Origin: Gammaproteobacteria bacterium
GTDB taxonomy: Bacteria > Pseudomonadota > Gammaproteobacteria > Steroidobacterales > Rariloculaceae
Length of the DNA stretch: 21,145 nt
Direction of reading: 5' to 3'
NCBI GenBank assembly: GCA_004357505.1
Contig: SMWC01000046.1
Coordinates: 1-21,145 of the forward strand
The number at the start of each line of letters is the position of its first letter. The first letter of the stretch is position 1. Of the stretch, positions 15,313-21,145 are shown one piece after another. A program made the translations under genes and the position numbers. The notes beneath the pieces are model-generated. The model had not been told where the DNA came from. It ran no database searches and saw nothing but the letters and a program-made list of their open reading frames with translations.

Positions 15313-15331
15313 CAGCGGCAAACCGCCGCTG
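15313..15331. repeat. Hairpin downstream of the small secreted-protein gene
   Basis: CAGCGGC (15313-15319) and GCCGCTG (15325-15331) form a perfect seven-base stem with a five-base loop, eight bases after the stop at 15340. There is no T-tract, so intrinsic termination is unproven; it could stabilise the transcript end and separate this gene from mfd. Confidence 0.45.
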
Positions 15332-15339
15332 TCGGGCGA

Positions 15340-15612
15340 TTACTGGTTTACCACCGCGTGGATGACGAGGTCATACTCGAAATAGACCGTGAAGTTAGGA
15401 TAGTCCCAGCGAGAGATAGGTGGCTCGCCAACGGCCGCCTGCGGGCTTGTCGGCGCACCAAAGTCTGCTTGCACGCGTTCCATGTTGGTACCCCGGACCG
15501 GCCGCGAGTGGCTGCTTGCGCTGGCAACATCGAGACCATCCAGCAGCAGGCTATCTGCAGTCGCCAAGGGTGAGAGCACCAGCAGGCCACATGTAATGAG
15601 TTTCTTGAGCAC
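15340..15612 (-). CDS. Small secreted protein, function unknown
   Basis: A 90-residue exported protein. MLKKLITCGLLVLSPLATA is a clear signal peptide with cleavage after Ala19, leaving about 71 residues in the periplasm. Cys8 is inside the hydrophobic core, so a lipoprotein is unlikely. The mature part has VRGTNMERVQADFGAP, which resembles the helix of BamE/SmpA-like proteins (pattern G-M-x-x-x-x-V-x-x-x-x-G-x-P), then PPISRWDYPNFTVYFEYD, a beta-rich end. I recognise the pattern as a widespread gammaproteobacterial hypothetical protein without an assigned role. Start: GTG at 15612, with AGGGAG (15624-15619) six bases upstream, a strong ribosome site that supports the gene. It lies upstream of mfd on the same strand and divergent from lolC; a link to lipoprotein transport is only a guess. 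Confidence 0.75.
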   Translation of the reverse strand: MLKKLITCGLLVLSPLATADSLLLDGLDVASASSHSRPVRGTNMERVQADFGAPTSPQAAVGEPPISRWDYPNFTVYFEYDLVIHAVVNQ

Positions 15613-15639
15613 AGTTTTCTCCCTGGGCGTTGTGGATTG

Positions 15640-15645
15640 AATATA
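15640..15645 (-). promoter_or_regulatory. Candidate -10 box for the small secreted protein
   Basis: The minus strand reads TATATT at 15645-15640 (five of six matches). The predicted start near 15633 would give a leader of about 20 bases holding the AGGGAG site. The -35 region is poor, so an activator would be needed or the site is weak. Confidence 0.4.
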
Positions 15646-15667
15646 CCACCGCGATGCAGTCCGAGAA

Positions 15668-15697
15668 ACGCAGCGTCTGCGAGTTTGGGCGCTGCGT
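15668..15697. repeat. Inverted repeat in the lolC divergent region
   Basis: ACGCAGCG (15668-15675) and CGCTGCGT (15690-15697) are perfect eight-base arms around a 14-base loop. The left arm can also pair locally (CGCAG at 15669-15673 with CTGCG at 15677-15681), so two alternative stems are possible. No coding frame covers it. Confidence 0.5.
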
Positions 15698-15728
15698 CAC
15701 AGTTCTGCGCGAGCTCTAATTGGGTCTA

Positions 15729-15745
15729 GAGTTATTACATAACTC
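15729..15745. repeat. Operator-like dyad upstream of lolC
   Basis: GAGTTAT, spacer TAC, ATAACTC: a perfect 17-base dyad in an AT-rich patch (about 15715-15775) of an otherwise GC-rich window. Its length, symmetry and place between two divergent genes are typical of a dimeric regulator site. Confidence 0.5.
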
Positions 15746-15817
15746 ATTGTTATTCGATAGTTTTAAATACTGGCGAAACAAGCCGGCGTGGCGATGAGAG
15801 CGGACCCTAGCGGCAGT

Positions 15818-15829
15818 AAAATCGATTTT
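15818..15829. repeat. 12-bp AT-rich palindrome upstream of lolC
   Basis: AAAATCGATTTT is a perfect 12-base palindrome with no spacer, 55 bases before the lolC ATG. It could be a second regulatory site; chance is also possible for an AT-rich palindrome of this size. Confidence 0.35.
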
Positions 15830-15847
15830 TCCGAGAGTCTCCGGATC

Positions 15848-15876
15848 ACGACTGCTGCGAACGGCTGTGTTTTAAT
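15848..15876 (+). promoter_or_regulatory. Weak candidate promoter of lolC
   Basis: TTTAAT (15871-15876, five of six to TATAAT) has TG at the extended -10 position and ACGACT (three of six) 17 bases upstream. A transcript would start only about two bases before the lolC ATG. No Shine-Dalgarno is seen, and other AT-rich -10-like sites lie at 15755-15770, so this choice is tentative. Confidence 0.3.
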
Positions 15877-15884
15877 GTTGAGCA

Positions 15885-17126
15885 ATGTTCTATCCATTGG
15901 AGTGTTTTATTGCGCTGCGTTATTTGCGGGCCCGCCGGCGTCGCGGCTTCGCCTCGTTTATCACGTTGGCATCTCTGTTCGGTATGGCACTCGGTGTCGC
16001 TGCCCTTATCGTGGTTCTTTCCGTGATGAATGGGCTGGAGACCGAGCTTCGTACCCGTCTTCTGAGCATGACCGCACATGCGACGCTGGCGAACCCCCAA
16101 GAGGGCGTGACAGACTGGAAGGTACTCAAGGCGCAGCTCATGCAGCTACCGGGAGTTACTGGTGTAACGCCGTACGTGCAGGTGGAGGCAATGTTGGGCT
16201 CGGGATCCAACTTGAGCCCGGGCATCGTCCGCGGGATCCTGCCGGAGGAAGAAGCGGTCGTATCTCAGATCGGTGATGCTCTCACAGTCGGCCGTTTGGA
16301 TGATCTGCAAGCCGGGGCGCAACGGATCATTCTCGGCCGAATTCTGGCGCTCAATCTGGGTGTCGTCGTCGGTAATCGGGTCAACCTTCTTGTACCCAAA
16401 GTACTCGATGGCAGACCGACGGCATTACTGCGAAGTTTTCTTGTGAGCGGCATCTTCGTTGCGGGGATTCAGGATCACGATGCCAGTCTTGCGCTTGTAC
16501 ATTTGACTGACGCGAGTGAGCTCAAGGGTTTTGCGGGCCGTGCCGAGGGTGTCGCAGTTCGTATGGAAGATCCGCTCGACGTCCACGAGCTTGCCGGCAG
16601 ATTTCTTGAGTCAATAGACGGCTCCCCCACCTATTCCGACTGGACGATCGAGAACCGTAATTATTTTCAGGCCATTCGTATTGAGAAAACGATGATGGCG
16701 TTGCTTCTTTTACTGATTGTTGCTGTCGCGGCGTTCAACATTGTGGCGTCACTGATTATGGTTGTGACAGACAAGAAAAAAGATATCGCTATTCTTCGCA
16801 CCTATGGTCTGGATCCTCGGCGTGTGTCGAGAATATTCATAATTCAGGGCGCGCTGATAGGAGTCGCCGGCACGCTCCTAGGTCTCGTACTAGGACTTAC
16901 CCTTGCCTTCAACGTCAAGACCGTATTTCCATGGCTGGAACGAACCTTTAACTTCGAAATCATGCCCGGCGACGTTTTCTATGTGACCGAATTGCCGTCC
17001 GAAGTCCAGTTGCTTGACGTCACTCTGATATCGGTTGTGGCTTTGGTGATCGCGCTGCTGGCCACGATCTATCCGTCCCGCCGCGCGGCTGCTGTGGCCC
17101 CGGCGGATGCTTTGCGCTACGAGTGA
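15885..17126 (+). CDS. lolC: Lipoprotein-releasing system permease LolC
   Basis: Inner-membrane subunit of the LolCDE ABC transporter, which extracts outer-membrane lipoproteins from the inner membrane and hands them to LolA. The 413 residues have the family plan: one membrane segment near the N-terminus (about 25-48), a large periplasmic domain (about 50-265) and three membrane segments in the last 150 residues. The segment FQAIRIEKTMMALLLLLIVA and the ending ADALRYE match E. coli LolC better than LolE, so I assign lolC. An in-frame stop just upstream (15879-15881) fixes the ATG at 15885; no Shine-Dalgarno is evident. The stop shares one base with the lolE ATG. LolC is expected to carry the hook that contacts LolA. 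Confidence 0.92.
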   Translation: MFYPLECFIALRYLRARRRRGFASFITLASLFGMALGVAALIVVLSVMNGLETELRTRLLSMTAHATLANPQEGVTDWKVLKAQLMQLPGVTGVTPYVQVEAMLGSGSNLSPGIVRGILPEEEAVVSQIGDALTVGRLDDLQAGAQRIILGRILALNLGVVVGNRVNLLVPKVLDGRPTALLRSFLVSGIFVAGIQDHDASLALVHLTDASELKGFAGRAEGVAVRMEDPLDVHELAGRFLESIDGSPTYSDWTIENRNYFQAIRIEKTMMALLLLLIVAVAAFNIVASLIMVVTDKKKDIAILRTYGLDPRRVSRIFIIQGALIGVAGTLLGLVLGLTLAFNVKTVFPWLERTFNFEIMPGDVFYVTELPSEVQLLDVTLISVVALVIALLATIYPSRRAAAVAPADALRYE

Positions 17127-18376
17127 TGCTGCGACAGCCCTACGAATTGTCCATAGCCGTACGCTATCTGCGTGCGACAAGTCGACATGGCTTTATCTCA
17201 TTTATTTCGCTAGTTTCGATGATTGGCATAGGCCTTGCTGTTGCCGTACTTAGTGTGGTGTTGTCGGTCGTGAACGGCTTCGAGTCTGAGTTGCAACAGA
17301 GAATTCTCGGCATCGTCTCTCACGCCGCCATCAGTGGTGTCGAAGGACCGCTTGAGGACTGGGAAGCGATGCGCGAAATTGTTCTGGCACGCCCGGACGT
17401 CACAGGGGTTGCACCCTATGTGGAAGGGCAGGGACTGGTCGTGTTCGATGGGACTACGGCTGGTATCAACGTGCGCGGGATCATACCGGCGCTGGAGCAG
17501 GATGTCTCACGGCTCGGGGTCTTATTGCGCGACGGCGATCTCGAAGCGCTCCAGGACGGCAGTTACACGATGTTGGTCGGTAGTAGTCTGGCTGCGGAGC
17601 TGCGCCTCAAAGTCGGCGACTCGCTGGTGTTGATGATTGCGCAAGGCAGCGTGACGCCCGCTGGAGTTGTGCCGCGAATGCGAAGTTTCGAAGTCGCGGG
17701 AATTTTCGAGGCCGGGATGTACGAATTTGATCGGGGTCTCGTGTACATCAGTTTGGCTGATGCAGGTCGCTTGTTCCGCACCGACGGCAGACCAACCGGG
17801 CTCAGGTTAGCGGTGACTGACATCTATCTAGCTCAACGCATCTCCGAACAAGTCGCCATCGGGCTTGGCGGTGGATTTATTATCGATGACTGGACACGGC
17901 ACCACGGCAATTTCTTTCGTTCCATCCAGATCACCAAGTCGATCATGTTCGTTATTTTCTCGATGGTGGTCGCCGTGGCCGTATTTAATATCGTCTCAAC
18001 GCTTGCGATGGTGGTAAGGGATAAGCGTGGCGACATCGCCATCCTGCAGAGCTTCGGTGCTTCCACCCGTAGCATCATCGCAATGTTCGCGACACAGGGA
18101 GCCTTGATCGGCGTGATAGGCACCGTGTTTGGCCTCGCTCTGGGAATTCTGATTTCCAGTCAGCTCGAAGGATTCGTGAACCTGATGGAAGTTACGTTCG
18201 GCATTGACCTTCTAGCGGCGGAGGTCTACCTAATCAGTGATCTACCAACGCAGATTCGTTACCCGGAGATCGCCAAAATCGGGCTGCTTGCGATCTCGCT
18301 CGCTGTTCTGGCGACGCTATATCCCGCAATCAGCGCGTCGCGGCAGCCGCCGGCGGAGGCTCTGCGGTATGAATAA
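17126..18376 (+). CDS. lolE: Lipoprotein-releasing system permease LolE
   Basis: Second, paralogous permease of LolCDE, 416 residues, with the same membrane plan as lolC (segments near 25-50 and about 275-300, 320-345 and 375-400). SIQITKSIMFVIFSMVVAVA and VRDKRGDIAILQSFGA resemble E. coli LolE more than LolC, so the pair is probably a true C/E set. The ATG at 17126 overlaps the lolC stop by one base; a GTG at 17123 is a minor alternative. Its 3' end overlaps lolD by eight bases. The order C-E-D differs from the enterobacterial C-D-E. LolE is expected to take part in lipoprotein recognition in the membrane. The C versus E assignment rests on residue patterns I compared by eye. Confidence 0.9.
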   Translation: MLRQPYELSIAVRYLRATSRHGFISFISLVSMIGIGLAVAVLSVVLSVVNGFESELQQRILGIVSHAAISGVEGPLEDWEAMREIVLARPDVTGVAPYVEGQGLVVFDGTTAGINVRGIIPALEQDVSRLGVLLRDGDLEALQDGSYTMLVGSSLAAELRLKVGDSLVLMIAQGSVTPAGVVPRMRSFEVAGIFEAGMYEFDRGLVYISLADAGRLFRTDGRPTGLRLAVTDIYLAQRISEQVAIGLGGGFIIDDWTRHHGNFFRSIQITKSIMFVIFSMVVAVAVFNIVSTLAMVVRDKRGDIAILQSFGASTRSIIAMFATQGALIGVIGTVFGLALGILISSQLEGFVNLMEVTFGIDLLAAEVYLISDLPTQIRYPEIAKIGLLAISLAVLATLYPAISASRQPPAEALRYE

Positions 18377-19070
18377 CACGGCCGGCAGTAACGATCTGGT
18401 GCTTGAGGTGCGGGGACTGACGAAAACGTTTGAGGAGGCGGGCCAAAGTCTCGAGATACTGTGTGGTGTCGATTTTACCGTCGCGCGTGGTGATCGAGTG
18501 GCGATCATCGGTACTTCGGGGTCCGGAAAGACGACGCTGCTGCAGCTTCTCGGTGGATTGGACGACGCCACGGCCGGCGACGTACGCGTAGCGGGTCAGT
18601 CTATGACGGAGCTGAGCAATTCCCAGCGTGGACTGCTGCGGAATCGATGCCTGGGGTTCGTCTATCAGTTTCATCACCTCTTGCCGGAGTTCAGCGCTTT
18701 AGAGAACGTGGCGATGCCCCTGCTTGTCCGCGGCGAAAAACCGGACGTGGCGGCTCGTCATGCGGAAGCGCTGTTGTCTAAAGTGGGACTATCAGAACGG
18801 TTGGGGCATCGGCCGGGGCAACTCTCCGGTGGAGAGCGGCAACGAACTGCGGTCGCGCGGGCGTTAGTTACACGTCCTGACGTCGTCTTGGCGGACGAAC
18901 CCACCGGCAACCTGGATCGTCCTACAGGTACGCGGGTGTTCGACCTGATGCTGGAACTGAACTCAGACTTCGGGACCAGTCTCGTGGTCGTCACTCATGA
19001 TCCGCAGATCGCATCGCGTATGGATCGCGTCCTCGAACTCAGAGACGGCGTATTGCACGCAGTCAGCTGA
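18369..19070 (+). CDS. lolD: Lipoprotein-releasing system ATPase LolD
   Basis: Cytoplasmic ABC ATPase of LolCDE, 233 residues, the same length as in E. coli. Walker A GTSGSGKTTLL, a Q-loop in FVYQFHHLLPEFSALENVAM (the LolD/MacB-type pattern), the signature LSGGERQR, Walker B VVLADEPTGNLD and the H-loop THD are all present and intact. The ATG at 18369 overlaps the end of lolE; longer readings of the frame run into lolE and have no family support. Coupling between lolE and lolD translation is likely. The gene completes the transporter, and comEC begins 17 bases after its stop. Confidence 0.96.
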   Translation: MNNTAGSNDLVLEVRGLTKTFEEAGQSLEILCGVDFTVARGDRVAIIGTSGSGKTTLLQLLGGLDDATAGDVRVAGQSMTELSNSQRGLLRNRCLGFVYQFHHLLPEFSALENVAMPLLVRGEKPDVAARHAEALLSKVGLSERLGHRPGQLSGGERQRTAVARALVTRPDVVLADEPTGNLDRPTGTRVFDLMLELNSDFGTSLVVVTHDPQIASRMDRVLELRDGVLHAVS

Positions 19071-19087
19071 GCCCGTAGTTGCCCGGC

Positions 19088-21145
19088 GTGCGAGCACGCG
19101 GCCTCACAGGCGTTGCCGGCCTGTCGTTACTCGGCTCGCTGCTAATGCATCAACTGCCGTCGCCACCGGGAGCGATTGCATCGGCGTTGCTGGTATCGGC
19201 AGCGTTACTCGTGTGGTTGCAGTTGTCCTGGCGCTGGCCGATCTGGATGTTGCTCGGCTTCCTCTGGACCGCGTACCGAATCGATCAGCATCTACAAGTT
19301 GAGTTTGCCCCGGAGCTTGCGGGACGGGATCAGTGGGTCGCTGGTTGGGTGGACAGTTTTCCGAATCGTGCCACCGGTCAGGTGACGTTCTCGCTACGGC
19401 TTGCCTCTGATGGCCGGCCAGTCGGGGTGCCCCGACGGTTACGCCTGACGTGGTATGAGCCGCCTATCGAGATTGACGCCGGCAACGCACTCAGACTGCT
19501 CGTACGGCTCAAACAACCGCGCGGCCTAGCAAACCCCGGCGGGTTCGATTACGAGCGCTGGCTATTTTTAGAAGGCTATGGTGCTACGGGCTACGTGCGC
19601 GAAGGGGGTCGACAGCAGAATGCGTCGAACAGTCCTGCGCGCTGGTGGCTGACGAAACGCGCCGATCTCGCGCGGAAAATTGCGGCTGCAGCGCCTGGAG
19701 CAGATGCTTCTGTTTTTCTGACTGCATTAGCGCTCGGTGAACGCTTCGGCTTTGATGAACGGCACTGGGAGGGGCTACGTCGAACGGGGACCAGTCACCT
19801 CGTGGCCATTTCTGGTCTACACATCGGGTTGGTCGCTGTGCTCTCTTTCTTTGTACTCCGTCGGATCTGGTTACGCCTGCCTGGCATCCTTGCGCACTAT
19901 GATTTGCAAGGCGCCGCACTCGTGAGTTTTGCTTGCGCTGGGTTCTACGCTGCCGCGGCCGGCTTCGCAGTCCCAACGCAACGGGCGCTGTTGATGCTTA
20001 GTGTGGCATACCTCGCTATCTTGACTCGGCGTTTCGTGAGTATGACGGCCGGGTTATCCGCCGCGTTTCTATTCGTCCTACTGTGGGATCCGCTGTCGAT
20101 TATTAGCCCGTCGTTCTGGTTGTCCTTTATCGCTGTTGGTCTGTTGTGGCAACTCGGGCAGAGTCAAACGATTTCTGTGCTGAACTCTCACCCAGCTTGG
20201 GCAGAATTTAGAGAGTCGATACGGGTTCAGTGGGGTATCTGCCTAGGCCTAACGCCATTAGTGGTTCTATTTTTCGGCGAAGTCTCACTCGTATCGCCAT
20301 TGGTCAACTTCGTCGCGATTCCGATCTTTAGTCTAGTTCTGGTGCCTCTGACGTTACTCGCCACGCTGACACTCTCGGTCGAATTCCTTGGCCCCTATCT
20401 GATGTATGGTGCCGGCGTTTTTGCTCAGTCGGTGTGGTGGGCGCTCGACTCCATCGCCGGCTGGGGCTGGTCGGCGATGAACCTCCCTCAGGCAGACAGG
20501 TGGCAGTTCGTGTTGGCAGTCATCGGCGTGATCTTTGCGCTCCCCGTTCATCCGTTGCCCGGCCGCTATCTATCCGGGTTCGCTATTCTGCCGCTATTGG
20601 TCGTACAAACCGACGGACCCGAGTCCGGTGTAGCGGTAGCGACGGTTCTGGATGTGGGTCATGGACTCGCGGTGATTGTCGAGACTCACAAGCATGTATT
20701 GCTTTACGATGCTGGTCCCCGTTATCGGTCTGGATTCGACAGCGGTCGAGATATCGTGCTACCCGCACTGCGGGCGAAAGGCCGGACCAGATTGGATACC
20801 ATCGTGATCAGTCACGCCGATAACGATCATTCTGGTGGCGCTGCCGCCGTTATCGAATCGTTCCCGCGTGCCCGACTGATCGCTGGCCCCGATGTCGAGC
20901 TCACGCATGCATCAACATGCCGGGGTGGTCAGGGCTGGGTATGGGATGGCGTTGAATTCAGTTTCTTGCATCCGCCTTCCGGCTACACGCCTCTCGGTAA
21001 CGACAGTTCCTGCGTCTTGAAAGTGGCGACTCGCTCAGGAGCGCTGATCATTACCGGGGACATCGAATCTCGGGGTGAGCGAACACTTCTGAGTCAAATA
21101 TCCGAACTGCAGGCCGAGGTCGTAGTCGTGCCCCATCACGGTAGC
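19088..21145 (+). CDS. comEC: DNA internalization-related competence protein ComEC/Rec2 (3' end outside window)
   Basis: Polytopic inner-membrane channel thought to carry single-stranded DNA into the cytoplasm during natural transformation. 686 codons are visible and the frame is open at base 21145. An N-terminal membrane pair is followed by an OB-like periplasmic domain (NPGGFDYERWLFLEGYGATG) and the competence-domain motif GTSHLVAISGLHIGL at about 234-248, then several membrane segments. The C-terminal metallo-beta-lactamase-like domain has SHADNDHSGG (His576, Asp578, Asp580, His581), Asp658 in GDIE and PHHGS at the window edge. The metal ligands look intact, suggesting nuclease activity on the incoming strand. 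Start: GTG at 19088; a TTG at 19079 is the only other option because TAG precedes it. About 60-100 residues are probably missing. Confidence 0.95.
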   Translation, partial: MRARGLTGVAGLSLLGSLLMHQLPSPPGAIASALLVSAALLVWLQLSWRWPIWMLLGFLWTAYRIDQHLQVEFAPELAGRDQWVAGWVDSFPNRATGQVTFSLRLASDGRPVGVPRRLRLTWYEPPIEIDAGNALRLLVRLKQPRGLANPGGFDYERWLFLEGYGATGYVREGGRQQNASNSPARWWLTKRADLARKIAAAAPGADASVFLTALALGERFGFDERHWEGLRRTGTSHLVAISGLHIGLVAVLSFFVLRRIWLRLPGILAHYDLQGAALVSFACAGFYAAAAGFAVPTQRALLMLSVAYLAILTRRFVSMTAGLSAAFLFVLLWDPLSIISPSFWLSFIAVGLLWQLGQSQTISVLNSHPAWAEFRESIRVQWGICLGLTPLVVLFFGEVSLVSPLVNFVAIPIFSLVLVPLTLLATLTLSVEFLGPYLMYGAGVFAQSVWWALDSIAGWGWSAMNLPQADRWQFVLAVIGVIFALPVHPLPGRYLSGFAILPLLVVQTDGPESGVAVATVLDVGHGLAVIVETHKHVLLYDAGPRYRSGFDSGRDIVLPALRAKGRTRLDTIVISHADNDHSGGAAAVIESFPRARLIAGPDVELTHASTCRGGQGWVWDGVEFSFLHPPSGYTPLGNDSSCVLKVATRSGALIITGDIESRGERTLLSQISELQAEVVVVPHHGS

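Noticed and set aside
15788..16276. 162-residue open frame starting upstream of lolC
   Set aside because: Most of it overlaps lolC in another frame, its sequence has no family pattern, and lolC is a certain gene there.
18237..18368. Upstream extension of lolD inside lolE
   Set aside because: Out-of-frame reading of lolE with no ABC-transporter similarity; the LolD homology starts just after the ATG at 18369.
20434..20823. 129-residue open frame inside comEC
   Set aside because: It is an alternative frame of comEC, Arg-rich and without motifs, while the comEC frame is continuous and carries all family motifs.
1..21145. Search by eye for CRISPR arrays, tRNAs, insertion sequences, phage or defence genes
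   Set aside because: No regularly spaced repeats, no cloverleaf-like sequence and no transposase, integrase or defence-family motif was seen; gene content is core chromosomal.

Overview
The window is chromosomal core DNA of a gammaproteobacterium outside the enteric group. The evidence is the gene order: lepB-DUF4845-rnc-era-recO-pdxJ-acpS is the classic proteobacterial lepB/rnc/era cluster, nagZ-hpt-mtnP and csiV-mfd are neighbours of the kind seen in Pseudomonas-like and Chromatiales-like genomes, and a lolC-lolE-lolD-comEC block follows. Codon use looks even and moderately GC-rich throughout. I saw no tRNA, rRNA, insertion sequence, phage gene or CRISPR array. The exact order or family cannot be fixed from this sequence alone.

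Layout. Positions 1-6557 (+) form one tightly packed run of nine genes, most overlapping or a few bases apart: signal peptidase I (5' end outside the window), a DUF4845 membrane protein, RNase III, Era, RecO, PdxJ, AcpS, a PolB-type 3'-5' exonuclease and RlmD. Positions 6698-9549 (+) form a second run: a signal-less YkuD-fold L,D-transpeptidase-family protein, NagZ, a hypoxanthine phosphoribosyltransferase and S-methyl-5'-thioinosine phosphorylase. A PAS plus degenerate-GGDEF protein (9660-10610, +) follows and converges on a minus-strand block read from 15612 down to 10621: a 90-residue secreted protein, mfd and csiV. mfd has a clear promoter of its own, and csiV has a perfect -10 hexamer. 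A 272-base divergent intergenic region (15613-15884) holds several inverted repeats. It leads to lolC, lolE, lolD and comEC (+); comEC runs off the right edge and stops inside its metallo-beta-lactamase-like domain.

How the genes fit together. Much of the window serves the envelope: preprotein processing (LepB), lipoprotein export to the outer membrane (LolCDE), peptidoglycan recycling in the cytoplasm (NagZ and probably the YkuD protein), and CsiV, a periplasmic cell-shape protein. A second theme is RNA and ribosome maturation (RNase III, Era, RlmD). A third is DNA repair and uptake (RecO, Mfd, the exonuclease, ComEC). The hpt-mtnP pair makes metabolic sense: MtnP releases hypoxanthine from methylthioinosine and Hpt returns it to the nucleotide pool.

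I found no wholly new multi-gene system. The most interesting points are the cytosolic YkuD protein beside nagZ, the PAS/GGDEF protein that has lost its catalytic signature, an Asn at a metal-ligand position of RNase III, two glycine replacements in the NagZ active-site loop, a possible leaderless csiV transcript, and several perfect dyads in the intergenic regions.
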